DNA from: Alsobacter soli
GTDB taxonomy: Bacteria > Pseudomonadota > Alphaproteobacteria > Rhizobiales > Beijerinckiaceae
DNA length: 39,856 nucleotides
Assembly: GCA_945883115.1 (NCBI GenBank)
Contig: CAMCXA010000017.1
Location: 1 to 39,856, forward strand
Direction of reading: 5' to 3'
Under the pieces are notes generated by a model. That model worked only from the letters and a program-made list of their open reading frames with translations. It made no database searches and was not told the origin of the DNA. Position 1 is the first letter of the stretch, and every line of letters begins with the position of its first letter. Positions 8,314-17,178 of this stretch are shown in pieces. The position numbers and the translations under genes were made by a program.

Positions 8314-10297
8314 GGGGGGGGGGCGCCACGACTTGCGGCATGACCGGCCCGATCAGCGTTGTTTGTTCGACAATCAGCCGGGACACACCCGACTTTTCAT
8401 CCGCTGATGCATTTCTGGCGACGTCCTCAAGTTCCTCGGCACCGAGACGTCCGATATTCGATGTCTTGATGCCCAATTCGCGGGCCCGCTGGTTCAGCTC
8501 CAGTTGCTCGTCATCGGTAATGACGCCGTCTTCCGCTTTATCGCGTACGAGACGCTTGTACTCTTCGGTGCGCGACCGGATTTTCTCCGTAAAGCCTGTC
8601 GCAAGAATACCCGTCGGCAGTGCGATCATGCCGAGGCCGACCGTGGCAATCACCATTGTGAGCATCTGACCGATGGGTGTCACCGGATAAATATCGCCAT
8701 AGCCAATACTGGTGAGCGTGATGATCGCCCAATACATTGACTCAGGAATACTACTGAATTTCTCAGGCTGCGCGTCGCTCTCGACAAGGTACATGATACT
8801 CGCTGAAAAGATCGTAATCAGGAAAAGCACGAAGAGTGCTGCGCCAAGCGACGGCAATTCCTCGGTAATCACCTCGATCACCGTCGTAATCGCTGTCGAG
8901 TACCGTGTAAGTTTCAAAATGCGCAGCAAGCGCATGACCCGCAGGAAGCGCAGGTCAATCTGGATGAAAAGGGTCAGATAGAATGGCAACACAGCCAACA
9001 GATCGATGATGGCACCCGGCGTTGTCATATGAGCAAACCGCCCCTTGACCGCGTTGGCATATTTCGGGTTTTCGACGATGGAATAGACACGGAACAGATA
9101 TTCCGTTGAAAAAATTGCGACCGAAAACAAATCGAAATAATGAAATTCCCACGCCATCGCCTCGTGAATGGCGTGGACACTTTCGGTAACAACGGCGATG
9201 ACGCTCAGAAGAATCAACCCGACGAGTGCCATGTCGACAAGGTGGTGTACCCGACCCGAATAGGCGTCTTCATTTAGAACGCTATATACTTTTTGCCGAA
9301 ACGTCCGGCCTTCATTGAGTTCTTTGAAACTCTGCAAAATCGGCAGCAGAAAACGCGCCAATTTGAAAATCCGCAGCAACCTGAGCAGCCGGAGGAATCT
9401 GAGATCTATTTCGATCAGGAAGGTCAGGTAAAACGGAACGACGACAAGGAAATCGACGACGGACATTGGCGCCAAAGCGTGGCGGAGCGTTTTGAACCTG
9501 CGGTTGCCATATTTCGGGTTCAGTCCAGCGCAGGCCATTCTCAGCACATATTCAAGTGTGAAGATAATGACGCTGACCTTGTCAAAAAGCGCAAATTCCC
9601 AATGAAAAGCCTCGTGAATCGTTTCAACATGCTCAAAAATGATTGCAATGACGCTTGCAACAATCAGAGAAACGATGATTTTATCGACGATGTAGTAAAG
9701 CTTCGGGGCATCTTTGGTTTCGAACAAAACCCTATACAGCCAATGACGCCCCTTGCCGATCAGGCTCTTCGGCATTGGCACTTCGAGCGACAATGGATCG
9801 GGCGTATCGCCCCCGAAAACACAAAAGCGCTGCCAGACAGGTAAAAAATATCGAAGAAGCTTGAAAATCCGCATCAGACGGAACAGACGCAGATAGCGCA
9901 AATCCACCTCGATCAGGAAGGTGAGGTAGAACGGAACGACGACAAGAAAATCGAGAATGGCCATCGGGGTGAGCGCATAGCCAAGCGTCTTGAAACGTTT
10001 CTGCTTGAATTTAGGATTCAGTCCGCCGCAAAACAGCCGCAAAACATATTCGATCGTAAACAGAATGACCGAAACCTTATCGAACAGCGCGAATTCCCAG
10101 TGGAACTCCTCGTGGATCGAGGGAATATGCTCGAGGATGATTGCAATCACGCTGAGAACGATCAGCGTGATGATGGCGCGATCAATTTGGTAATGTATTT
10201 TTGGCGCATTCGGCGTCTCGAACAGAATTCGATAGACGCTGTAACGCAACTTTCCGATCGCGCTTTGCGGCGGTTCGAGTTCTTCAGTCGCCACCAC
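8129..10297 (-). CDS. Potassium-channel-like protein with three tandem voltage-sensor domains and one pore
   Basis: An inner-membrane protein predicted to have 14 membrane segments. Numbering from the GTG at 10297 (GGAG six bases upstream), sensor modules lie at about 15-161, 181-323 and 334-468. Each has S1, an S2 with E (E83, E249, E399), an S3 with D (D116, D282, D432), and an S4 with six basic residues every third position (R134-R149, R300-R315, R450-R465, with Lys fifth). S5, pore helix and S6 occur only once, at about 476-576, with filter TSIGYGD at 529-535. A cytoplasmic tail follows. Modules 1 and 2 are about two thirds identical by eye; module 3 is more distant. Linkers between modules lack pore sequence. 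As written the frame ends at 8129, but a G10 tract at 8314-8323 displaces the natural-looking tail, which continues to 8040. A TTG at 10309 is an alternative start. Confidence 0.85.
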   Translation of the reverse strand: MVATEELEPPQSAIGKLRYSVYRILFETPNAPKIHYQIDRAIITLIVLSVIAIILEHIPSIHEEFHWEFALFDKVSVILFTIEYVLRLFCGGLNPKFKQKRFKTLGYALTPMAILDFLVVVPFYLTFLIEVDLRYLRLFRLMRIFKLLRYFLPVWQRFCVFGGDTPDPLSLEVPMPKSLIGKGRHWLYRVLFETKDAPKLYYIVDKIIVSLIVASVIAIIFEHVETIHEAFHWEFALFDKVSVIIFTLEYVLRMACAGLNPKYGNRRFKTLRHALAPMSVVDFLVVVPFYLTFLIEIDLRFLRLLRLLRIFKLARFLLPILQSFKELNEGRTFRQKVYSVLNEDAYSGRVHHLVDMALVGLILLSVIAVVTESVHAIHEAMAWEFHYFDLFSVAIFSTEYLFRVYSIVENPKYANAVKGRFAHMTTPGAIIDLLAVLPFYLTLFIQIDLRFLRVMRLLRILKLTRYSTAITTVIEVITEELPSLGAALFVLFLITIFSASIMYLVESDAQPEKFSSIPESMYWAIITLTSIGYGDIYPVTPIGQMLTMVIATVGLGMIALPTGILATGFTEKIRSRTEEYKRLVRDKAEDGVITDDEQLELNQRARELGIKTSNIGRLGAEELEDVARNASADEKSGVSRLIVEQTTLIGPVMPQVVAPPPRSRPDPFRSCVPNRRIPSLKIYLRCGQRPPSAVWRSALAMTTQLKLSSDRSARCRCTKNPC
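8314..8323. repeat. Homopolymer of ten G (ten C on the coding strand)
   Basis: A run of ten G lies inside the channel gene, exactly where the reading frame appears to slip. Runs of this length are known sites of slipped-strand mispairing and of base-count errors. Another long G run in the window, eight bases at 23660-23667, sits at the very end of the ELM1-family gene, where it causes no visible disruption. Confidence 0.95.
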
Positions 10298-10316
10298 GCC
10301 GCACTCCAACCCTAAT

Positions 10317-10347
10317 TATTGGCCACATCCCACTATTCGCCAATAGT
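10317..10347. promoter_or_regulatory. Overlapping inverted repeats upstream of the channel gene
   Basis: TATTGGC at 10317-10323 and its reverse complement GCCAATA at 10339-10345 form one inverted repeat. ACTATT at 10332-10337 and AATAGT at 10342-10347 form a second, overlapping one. They sit 20-50 bases upstream of the channel start, so they may be operator sites or alternative 5'-leader hairpins. Confidence 0.35.
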
Positions 10348-10483
10348 TATACTATCGAAACGACGATGTCGAAGTGTGAATAAACGGTTGGTACCCGAAT
10401 TTATTTAGAAAATACTTATCCAGAAGTAATTTTCAACATCACGGGAACGGCATATTCCTAGGCGGCGCTGAGCGCAGATTGTT

Positions 10484-10512
10484 AGAAAGCCAAGGAAAAT
10501 TTCCTGAAGGCT
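10484..10512 (-). terminator. Possible intrinsic terminator after the small hypothetical gene
   Basis: On the minus strand, AGCCT at the gene's stop pairs with GGCT 17 or so bases later, around an inner AGGA/TCCT stem, and is followed by TTTCT. The stem has an internal mismatch and the T run is short, so this is a weak candidate. It begins within the last codon of the 10511-10786 gene and would end the transcript running from the rpoD side. Confidence 0.4.
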
Positions 10513-10786
10513 AATTACTCCGCCGGGAAAATGGGATTATTGTCGAGGCTGGCAATTGGCTGCCGGATGCTTCACCGGGCAGGATTGTGTCCTCGTCGGC
10601 GACATCAATCAAGGCATGCAACTCTTCCGCCGGCCAGAACGACAGCGCGGCGCATGTGGCGTGCGCGGCGAGTTCGATCGTCAATTCCTCATGCGTCACG
10701 CCCTCGCGGCGCGCATCTCCGAACAGGGAATGCAAATGCCTCGAGACCAGCCGTGCAGATCGAGGCATACCATAATATTCGCTCAT
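10511..10786 (-). CDS. Small hypothetical protein downstream of rpoD
   Basis: A 91-residue protein that I do not recognise. It begins MSEYYGMPRSARLV, has a central segment with likely helices (VTHEELTIELAAHATCAALSF at about 28-48, which fits an amphipathic or buried helix), an acidic stretch DVADEDTILPGE, and an Arg-ending tail. No signal peptide or membrane segment is visible. The ATG at 10786 has GGGAG about seven bases upstream; the frame is open further up to 10888 but that part lacks a ribosome site. It follows rpoD by 112 bases on the same strand and may share its transcript. Confidence 0.5.
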   Translation of the reverse strand: MSEYYGMPRSARLVSRHLHSLFGDARREGVTHEELTIELAAHATCAALSFWPAEELHALIDVADEDTILPGEASGSQLPASTIIPFSRRSN

Positions 10787-10898
10787 TCCAGCATCTCCCG
10801 ATAAACCGGGGAGATTAGAAAAATCTTCCCGCCTGATGGGCAAATAACGCGTAGTGGGAGGCAAGGTTCCGAAATCAATCGTTAGCAAAATAAGTGTC

Positions 10899-12908
10899 TC
10901 AATTATCCAAAAAGCTCCTGAGCTTCCGGCTTCGGCTCGGATGCTTCAGCTTGCGCAACGCCTTGGCCTCGATTTGCCGGATGCGCTCGCGCGTCACGCT
11001 GAACTGCTGGCCGACTTCTTCGAGGGTGTGGTCGGTGTTCATGCCGATGCCGAAGCGCATGCGCAGCACGCGCTCCTCGCGCGGCGTCAATGAGGCGAGC
11101 ACGCGGGTGGTTGTTTCGCGCAAGTTGGACTGGATCGCGGCGTCAATCGGAAGGATGGCGTTCTTGTCCTCGATGAAATCGCCCAAGTGCGAGTCTTCCT
11201 CGTCGCCGATTGGCGTTTCGAGCGAGATCGGCTCCTTGGCGATTTTGAGCACTTTGCGCACTTTTTCGAGCGGCATGGCGAGTTTTTCGGACAATTCTTC
11301 CGGCGTCGGCTCGCGGCCAATCTCGTGCAACATCTGGCGCGAGGTGCGCACGATCTTGTTGATCGTCTCGATCATGTGCACGGGAATACGGATGGTGCGC
11401 GCTTGATCGGCAATCGAGCGGGTGATTGCCTGTCTGATCCACCATGTCGCATAGGTCGAGAATTTGTAACCGCGGCGATATTCGAATTTATCAACCGCCT
11501 TCATCAGGCCGATATTGCCTTCCTGAATGAGATCGAGGAACTGCAAGCCGCGATTGGTATATTTCTTGGCAATCGAGATCACGAGGCGGAGATTGGCCTC
11601 GACCATTTCTTTCTTGGCCTGTCGGGCCTCGCGCTCGCCCTTTTGCACCATGTGGACGATCTTGCGGAATTCCGGAATCTCCAACCCCGTCTCGGAGGCG
11701 AGAATGTGGATTTCCTGACGCAATTCGCGGATAGAATCTTTCTCGTTCGCGACAAATTCCTTCCAGCCGCGTGTGCCGAGCTTGGAGACGCGCAACAGCC
11801 ATTTCGGATCAAGCTCGGAGCCCTGATAATTGCGCAGAAAATCCTCGCGACCGACGCGGTGGCTCTCGGCGAGACGCATCAGGCGTCCTTCAAGACTGAT
11901 CAGACGCTTGTTGATGTCGTAAAGTTGCTCGACCAGCGCCTCGATGCGGTGCTGGTTCAGCGAGAGCGATTTGACGTCGGCGATGATCTCGTCCTTGAGC
12001 TTTTTGTATTTGCGCTCCTGGGCGGGGGACAAGGTATCGTTCTGAAGCTTGAACTCGACATTCTGTTCCTGCAGTCGACGCAGTTTCTTGTAGGCATTGG
12101 CGATGCTGTCGAATGTTTCGAGAACCTTCGGCTTCAATTCCGCTTCCATCGCGGAGAGCGAGACGTTGTTTTCGAGGTCATCCTCGTCGAGATCTGGCTC
12201 CGGAACAGGCGGCTCCATATCGCCTTCGACCACTTCAGCGGCTTCCGGTTGGGCTTCGCCGAGAACAAGACCATCAATTTTTGGAAGCCCCTTGCCCTCA
12301 GGGCCGGCATAAGTTGCTTCAAGATCAATAATGTCACGCAGCAGAACCTTGCCTTCGTTCAACTCATCGCGCCAGATAATGATCGCCTGAAAGGTCAGCG
12401 GATTTTCGCACAGACCGGCGATCATCGCCTCGCGGCCGGCCTCTATGCGCTTGGCAATCGCGATTTCGCCTTCGCGGGACAGGAGTTCGACGGAACCCAT
12501 CTCGCGCAGATACATGCGCACCGGATCATCAGTGCGGTCGGTCGGCTCTGCACGCTCGGCTTTCGCGGGAACAGCGGAGCGTTGGGCTTCGACGAGTTCG
12601 CCGCCCTCTTCCTCATCATCCGCCTCGGCGGCGACGGTTGGCTCAGCGGCTTCCGCCTCTACCTCTTCCTGCTCGACGACATTGATGCCCATTTCGTTGA
12701 GCATCGTATAAACATCTTCGATCTGGTCGGAGGTGACTTCCTCGGACGGCAGAACTTCGTTTAATTCCTCATGGGTGACAAAGCCGCGCTTTTTGGCGAG
12801 CTTGATCATCCGCTTGACGGACTGATCGGAAAGGTCGAGCAAGGGGCTGTCGGCCTGCTGTGGTTCGAGGCCGTCGCCGTCACCCTTGTCAGTCGTCTTT
12901 GTCGCCAT
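10899..12908 (-). CDS. rpoD: RNA polymerase primary sigma factor RpoD (sigma-70)
   Basis: The housekeeping sigma factor, directing RNA polymerase to -35/-10 promoters. The 669 residues include region 1.1 (about 25-85), an acidic spacer, region 1.2 with the conserved [11 protein letters not shown], the large non-conserved region, region 2 ([24 protein letters not shown] and [13 protein letters not shown]), region 3 ([11 protein letters not shown]) and region 4 ending in the helix-turn-helix [20 protein letters not shown]. The protein ends RKLRSFLDN, typical of alphaproteobacterial RpoD. It follows dnaG by about 200 bases on the same strand, a version of the macromolecular synthesis operon. Confidence 0.98.
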   Translation of the reverse strand: MATKTTDKGDGDGLEPQQADSPLLDLSDQSVKRMIKLAKKRGFVTHEELNEVLPSEEVTSDQIEDVYTMLNEMGINVVEQEEVEAEAAEPTVAAEADDEEEGGELVEAQRSAVPAKAERAEPTDRTDDPVRMYLREMGSVELLSREGEIAIAKRIEAGREAMIAGLCENPLTFQAIIIWRDELNEGKVLLRDIIDLEATYAGPEGKGLPKIDGLVLGEAQPEAAEVVEGDMEPPVPEPDLDEDDLENNVSLSAMEAELKPKVLETFDSIANAYKKLRRLQEQNVEFKLQNDTLSPAQERKYKKLKDEIIADVKSLSLNQHRIEALVEQLYDINKRLISLEGRLMRLAESHRVGREDFLRNYQGSELDPKWLLRVSKLGTRGWKEFVANEKDSIRELRQEIHILASETGLEIPEFRKIVHMVQKGEREARQAKKEMVEANLRLVISIAKKYTNRGLQFLDLIQEGNIGLMKAVDKFEYRRGYKFSTYATWWIRQAITRSIADQARTIRIPVHMIETINKIVRTSRQMLHEIGREPTPEELSEKLAMPLEKVRKVLKIAKEPISLETPIGDEEDSHLGDFIEDKNAILPIDAAIQSNLRETTTRVLASLTPREERVLRMRFGIGMNTDHTLEEVGQQFSVTRERIRQIEAKALRKLKHPSRSRKLRSFLDN

Positions 12909-13114
12909 CGGTCAAAAGCTCCACATTTCCAGACGAAAACAAACGAATCGTCCGCCTTCTGAAACAAGGCCTGCCCCGAGGATCATACCACCACGGCCAG
13001 CCATTTGTTCCACTTCACATTCGATATATTAAACTGAGCAGTCGTTCGATAATCCATTCACGCGCCCGTGTGAAGGGGCAAGACAGAGTTACAGCGCCAA
13101 TCGGCGGAAAACGT

Positions 13115-15067
13115 TCACCGTTTTACCACCGGCCAGGGTATCTCGTTCTCTCTGATCATCTCCGTATCAGCTTCCGTTCCTTCGAACGCAGAAATCTGCG
13201 CCCGCAAGTCGGAAAGCCATGCCAGATTGACCTCGTTCGGATCGTCAGAAAATGCCCGCTCAGCAAGTTTCAGTTCCTTATGTAGCGTTGAAGTGCGCCG
13301 ATGCAAGGTGAGCGCCTGTTTCAAAAGGTCATCAATCGCGTCACGGTCGCCCAAAAGCGCCTTATTTTTGTCCCCGAGCAGCATCACGGCCTCGATACGG
13401 CGGTACTGTTCTGCCTTTCCCGCGCGCTCAATCGCCGCCCGGAGCGTGTCCGGAGTGGGGTGGGTATCACGTCCAGCACTTTCCGCGAGTTCGTCCAGAA
13501 GGATGCGGGCAATGGCCTGCGTGTCGGCATGGGAAAAATCCAGCCCGGCGATTTCGTCAGCGTGGGTCATCAAGCGATCAGGATTAGCAATTAATATGAT
13601 AAGAATGAGCGCTTCCCTCGGCGAAATGCCGCCTGAACGGTTGAACAGGGAGCTTTTCGCAAGGCTGCTGCTCGGCCGCAATTGTTCGCGAATCGCAGCA
13701 CCTGCCTTCGGCGGCATCGTGCGGCCCCGTTGCCAGGGGCGCCCGGCCGTGTCGCCCGCCGGAGCATAGGTATTGCGTGAATACTCACCGCGGGCCGCGG
13801 GGGCAAAGAGCGCCTTCAGCCGCTTGTCAATTTCGGCCTGATAATAGCGGCGCACGGTTTCATCCCGAAGCTGGGAGATTTCCGCACGCAGTTTGCGGTC
13901 AATCGCCGCCCGACGCTCCGGCGTATCAAGCGGGCCTGAGTCGATGGCGCGGGACCACACCATATCAACGAGCGGCAACGCACTGCCGAGTATGGCCTCA
14001 ACTGCAGCAGTACCACCTGACCGTGCAAGGTCGTCGGGATCCTGGCCTTCGGGCAACATGGCGAAGCGCAACGACTTGCCTGCCTCAAGCTGCGGCAAGG
14101 CGACGTCAATCGCTCGATAGGCCGCTCTTCGACCGGCCTTATCGCCGTCGAAGCACAAAATCGGTTCATCCGTCATGCGCCACAAAAGCGTCAATTGGTC
14201 TTCCGTGAGTGCTGTGCCGAGCGGTGCTACCGTATTGGCAAACCCCGCCAGCGACATCGACACGACATCGATATAGCCCTCGACCGCAATAACGGTTCCT
14301 TTGTCATGAGCCGCCTTCCGCGCGAGGTGATGGTTGAACAGGACGCGACCCTTATGGAAGAGGGGCGTATCGGGCGAATTGAGATATTTTGCAGGCGCAT
14401 CCTTGTCGAGCGCGCGCCCCCCAAACGCAATCATCCGACCCCGTGCATCGGTGATCGGGAACATGACACGATCACGGAAGCGGTCATAGGGAACCGCGAT
14501 GTCGTCGCCCGAGATCAGCAAGCCCGTCTCAATCATGGCCTCAGCGGAGACGCCCTTGCCTGCCAGATGATCGCGAAGAGTGAAGCGGCCCGCTGGCGCG
14601 AAGCCGATGCCAAAGCGTTCCCACACGGATCGTCCAAGGCTCCGCCCCTCGAGATAGGCGCGCGCACGCTGGCCGTCTTTTCCCAAAAGGGCCGACTGGA
14701 AAAATGCCTGCGCCAGATCCATTACCTCGTGTAGCGTGCGGTTCCTTGTTTCCTGCTCCTCGGCCTCGGCAGAGATTTTGGGAAGCGTGACGCCGGCCTC
14801 CGCCGCCAAACGCTCGACGGCTTCGGGAAACGCGATCCCCTCCGTCTCCATCAGAAAACTGAAGATATCGCCGTGCTTGCCGGACGAGAAATCGTGATAA
14901 AAGCCTTTTTGATCGTTGACGAAAAAGGACGGACTCTTTTCGGCATTGAATGGCGAAAGCCCTTTGAACTCGCGCCCCGCTTTGGTGAGTTTCACCCGCC
15001 GCCCGACCACCGCCGAAGTCGGCAGGCGCGCGCGTATCTCTTCGAGAATGGAGGGCGGGTAACGCAT
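13115..15067 (-). CDS. dnaG: DNA primase DnaG
   Basis: Synthesises RNA primers at the replication fork with DnaB helicase. The start is set at MRYPPSILEEIRARLP (15067), the conserved N-terminus; the open frame upstream to 15142 has no family resemblance. The 650 residues comprise the N-terminal CHC2-like domain (about 1-100), the TOPRIM RNA polymerase core (EGYIDVVSM and CFDGDKAGRRAA), and a C-terminal helicase-binding region. All four zinc ligands of the canonical CHC2 finger are replaced: S38, N41, D59 and S62 stand where Cys, His, Cys, Cys are expected, with the rest of the motif (FYHDFSSGKHGD) intact. I recall this replacement from other alphaproteobacteria, so it is probably lineage-wide and not damage. 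Confidence 0.97.
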   Translation of the reverse strand: MRYPPSILEEIRARLPTSAVVGRRVKLTKAGREFKGLSPFNAEKSPSFFVNDQKGFYHDFSSGKHGDIFSFLMETEGIAFPEAVERLAAEAGVTLPKISAEAEEQETRNRTLHEVMDLAQAFFQSALLGKDGQRARAYLEGRSLGRSVWERFGIGFAPAGRFTLRDHLAGKGVSAEAMIETGLLISGDDIAVPYDRFRDRVMFPITDARGRMIAFGGRALDKDAPAKYLNSPDTPLFHKGRVLFNHHLARKAAHDKGTVIAVEGYIDVVSMSLAGFANTVAPLGTALTEDQLTLLWRMTDEPILCFDGDKAGRRAAYRAIDVALPQLEAGKSLRFAMLPEGQDPDDLARSGGTAAVEAILGSALPLVDMVWSRAIDSGPLDTPERRAAIDRKLRAEISQLRDETVRRYYQAEIDKRLKALFAPAARGEYSRNTYAPAGDTAGRPWQRGRTMPPKAGAAIREQLRPSSSLAKSSLFNRSGGISPREALILIILIANPDRLMTHADEIAGLDFSHADTQAIARILLDELAESAGRDTHPTPDTLRAAIERAGKAEQYRRIEAVMLLGDKNKALLGDRDAIDDLLKQALTLHRRTSTLHKELKLAERAFSDDPNEVNLAWLSDLRAQISAFEGTEADTEMIRENEIPWPVVKR

Positions 15068-15249
15068 GGACTTGATGTATCCCTCTTGCTCAAAATTGCG
15101 GACGCAATCGCGACGACTAACCCCGCCGGGCAGTTCCAGCAACTCACCAGCTTATCGGGGTTTCCGGCTGCAATTACTGCACGGACGGGTGGTATTCGTT
15201 GATCGAGCCCGAGTAATCCCCGTTATCAACAGGATTTTGCTAGGTCCGT

Positions 15250-15699
15250 TCACCCCAGCAGCGCTTTGACGGTTCCGCTGGCTTTGGCAAAATCCATCTG
15301 GCCGGCGAAGCGCTCTTTCAGGGCGGCCATGATCTTGCCCATGTCCTTGACGCTGGTGGCACCTGTCTCGGCGATGATTGCGGAGATGGCTGCCTTCACT
15401 TCCGCGTCATCCATCTGCTTCGGCATGAAGGCCATGATGATCGCGATTTCCTCGGATTCCTGCGCGGAGAGGTCGTCACGACCGGCCTGTTGATAGATTG
15501 CCAGCGATTCCTGACGCTGTTTGACCATTTTCTGCAGCATTCCGAGGATTTCCTCGTCCGACAGAGGCGGCTTGCCGAGGCCGCGTTGTTCGATATCGCG
15601 GTCCTTCAATGTCGATGTGATCATCCGGAGCGTGCTGACCTTGCGCTTATCGCCGGCGCGCATGGCGTCTTTCAACAGTTCGGTGAATTGTTCTCGCAT
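15250..15699 (-). CDS. yqeY: GatB/YqeY domain-containing protein
   Basis: A 149-residue protein of the YqeY family, which resembles the tail domain of the GatB subunit of glutamyl-tRNA amidotransferase; its exact role is not settled, though tRNA-related binding is suspected. Features include LKDAMRAGDKRKVSTLRMI near the N-terminus, PLSDEEIL, and MPKQMDDAEV before the C-terminal helical domain ending ASGTVKALLG. The ATG at 15699 has GGAGG about ten bases upstream; the open frame continues to 15843 but without family resemblance. It is the first gene of a yqeY-dnaG-rpoD series and is divergent from carA. Confidence 0.92.
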   Translation of the reverse strand: MREQFTELLKDAMRAGDKRKVSTLRMITSTLKDRDIEQRGLGKPPLSDEEILGMLQKMVKQRQESLAIYQQAGRDDLSAQESEEIAIIMAFMPKQMDDAEVKAAISAIIAETGATSVKDMGKIMAALKERFAGQMDFAKASGTVKALLG

Positions 15700-15857
15700 C
15701 GCTCTAGCCTCCATCAGAAAATCGTCCAAACATACCACGATTCGGACATCTTGTCGGAATAACAAGATAAACAATTGATTTAACAGGATAAAAAATCCCT
15801 GCAAATCAGTTGACGCGGAGACGTGTGTCGTCCTAGTTAACAAAAGTTTTCACACGC

Positions 15858-15870
15858 TACTTTCAAAGTA
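15858..15870. promoter_or_regulatory. Palindrome between yqeY and carA
   Basis: TACTTT and AAAGTA flank a central C, giving a 13-base palindrome 27 bases before the carA start in the divergent intergenic region 15700-15897. It may be an operator for carA. No convincing promoter hexamers were assigned nearby. Confidence 0.25.
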
Positions 15871-15897
15871 ACGCCACGCCCGCCTGCCGGGTTTAGG

Positions 15898-17118
15898 ATG
15901 AACAGCGCCATGCTTCAAGAGACTTCAAGCCGGATGAGCACTGAACAGGGCTGGATCGAACCGAAAGCGACCGCACTTCTGGTGCTGGCGGATGGAACCG
16001 TGATCGAGGGGCAGGCCATCGGTGCTGCGACGGAAGCGCAGGGCGAAGTCTGTTTCAACACGTCCATGACGGGCTACGAGGAAATTCTGACCGACCCGTC
16101 CTATGCCGGGCAGATTGTGACCTTCACCTTCCCGCATATCGGGAATGTCGGCACAAACGAGGAAGACATCGAGGCGATCAATATGGCATCTGCCGCCGGT
16201 GTGCGCGGTGTTGTTGTTCACACGAATATCACGACCCCCTCCAATTGGCGTGCGACACGGCATTTCGATGCGTGGCTGAAGGCACGCGGCATTGCCGGTA
16301 TTTGCGGCGTCGATACCCGCGCTCTGACGGCCCATATCCGTGATCACGGCATGGCGAACGCGATCATTGTATCGAGTAATGACGGCGTGTTTGATATCCC
16401 GGCGCTGAAGGCGCGGGCGGCGGCGTTGCCGTCCATGGACGGGCTTGATCTTGTGCCATCCGTGACATCGGGACAGCGTTTCGACTGGAACGAGACGAGC
16501 TGGCATCTTGGCGAGGGGTATGGAACCCGAACATCGGATATCTTCCATGTGGTCGCGATTGATTTCGGCGTGAAACGCAATATTCTCCGCCTATTGGCCG
16601 ACAGGGGATGCCGCGTGACAGTTGTGCCTGCAACGGCATCGGCGGCGGATATTCTCGCGCTGAAGCCCGACGGTATTTTTCTGTCGAACGGGCCTGGCGA
16701 TCCTGCTGCGACGGGGACTTATGCAGTTCCCGCCATCCGTGTGCTGATCGAACAAGGTATTCCGACATTCGGCATCTGCCTCGGGCACCAGATCATGGCG
16801 CTCGCCATTGGTGCGAAAACATTGAAAATGCATCAGGGCCATCATGGCGCGAACCATCCGGTCAAGGATTTCACCACCAACAAGGTTGAAATTGTCTCGA
16901 TGAACCACGGATTTGCGGTGGATCGCGCGACGCTGCCGGCCAATGCGAAGGAAACGCATGTCTCGCTGTTCGACGGCTCGAATTGCGGCATCGCACTCAC
17001 CGACCGCCCCGCCTTCTCGGTGCAACACCACCCCGAAGCCTCCCCCGGCCCGCAGGACAGCCATTATCTGTTCGACCGGTTTGTGGCGATGATGAAAACG
17101 CACAGCGCGGGGGCGTAG
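15898..17118 (+). CDS. carA: Carbamoyl-phosphate synthase small subunit
   Basis: The glutaminase subunit of carbamoyl-phosphate synthase, which feeds ammonia to CarB for arginine and pyrimidine synthesis. Of 406 residues, about 25-165 are the CarA N-terminal domain ([15 protein letters not shown]) and about 215-400 a class I glutamine amidotransferase domain, with nucleophile C294 in FGICLGHQ and partners H378 and E380 in QHHPE. The first ATG at 15898 has little ribosome site; M5 (15910) and M13 (15934) are alternatives and conserved family sequence begins after them. carB lies about 1.1 kb downstream, with a toxin-antitoxin pair in between. Confidence 0.97.
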   Translation: MNSAMLQETSSRMSTEQGWIEPKATALLVLADGTVIEGQAIGAATEAQGEVCFNTSMTGYEEILTDPSYAGQIVTFTFPHIGNVGTNEEDIEAINMASAAGVRGVVVHTNITTPSNWRATRHFDAWLKARGIAGICGVDTRALTAHIRDHGMANAIIVSSNDGVFDIPALKARAAALPSMDGLDLVPSVTSGQRFDWNETSWHLGEGYGTRTSDIFHVVAIDFGVKRNILRLLADRGCRVTVVPATASAADILALKPDGIFLSNGPGDPAATGTYAVPAIRVLIEQGIPTFGICLGHQIMALAIGAKTLKMHQGHHGANHPVKDFTTNKVEIVSMNHGFAVDRATLPANAKETHVSLFDGSNCGIALTDRPAFSVQHHPEASPGPQDSHYLFDRFVAMMKTHSAGA

Positions 17119-17137
17119 ATCATTTGAGTGCTGGCGA

Positions 17138-17178
17138 GTGTTGGAGTAATTGACAACACGCTGATCTGTTGGCAAGAT
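17138..17178 (+). promoter_or_regulatory. Promoter and overlapping palindrome of the TumE/TumA-like pair
   Basis: GTGTTG at 17138-17143 and CAACAC at 17154-17159 form a perfect inverted repeat. It overlaps a consensus -35 box TTGACA at 17150-17155. A weak -10 (CAAGAT, 17173-17178) follows at a 17-base spacing. The geometry suggests repression by the HTH antitoxin. The inferred transcription start falls near 17186, at the second ATG of the toxin frame. Confidence 0.45.

Noticed and set aside
11187-12764. Open frame of 525 codons on the plus strand
   Set aside because: It is a shadow of rpoD, whose sigma-70 regions are unmistakable on the minus strand; the plus-strand translation resembles nothing.
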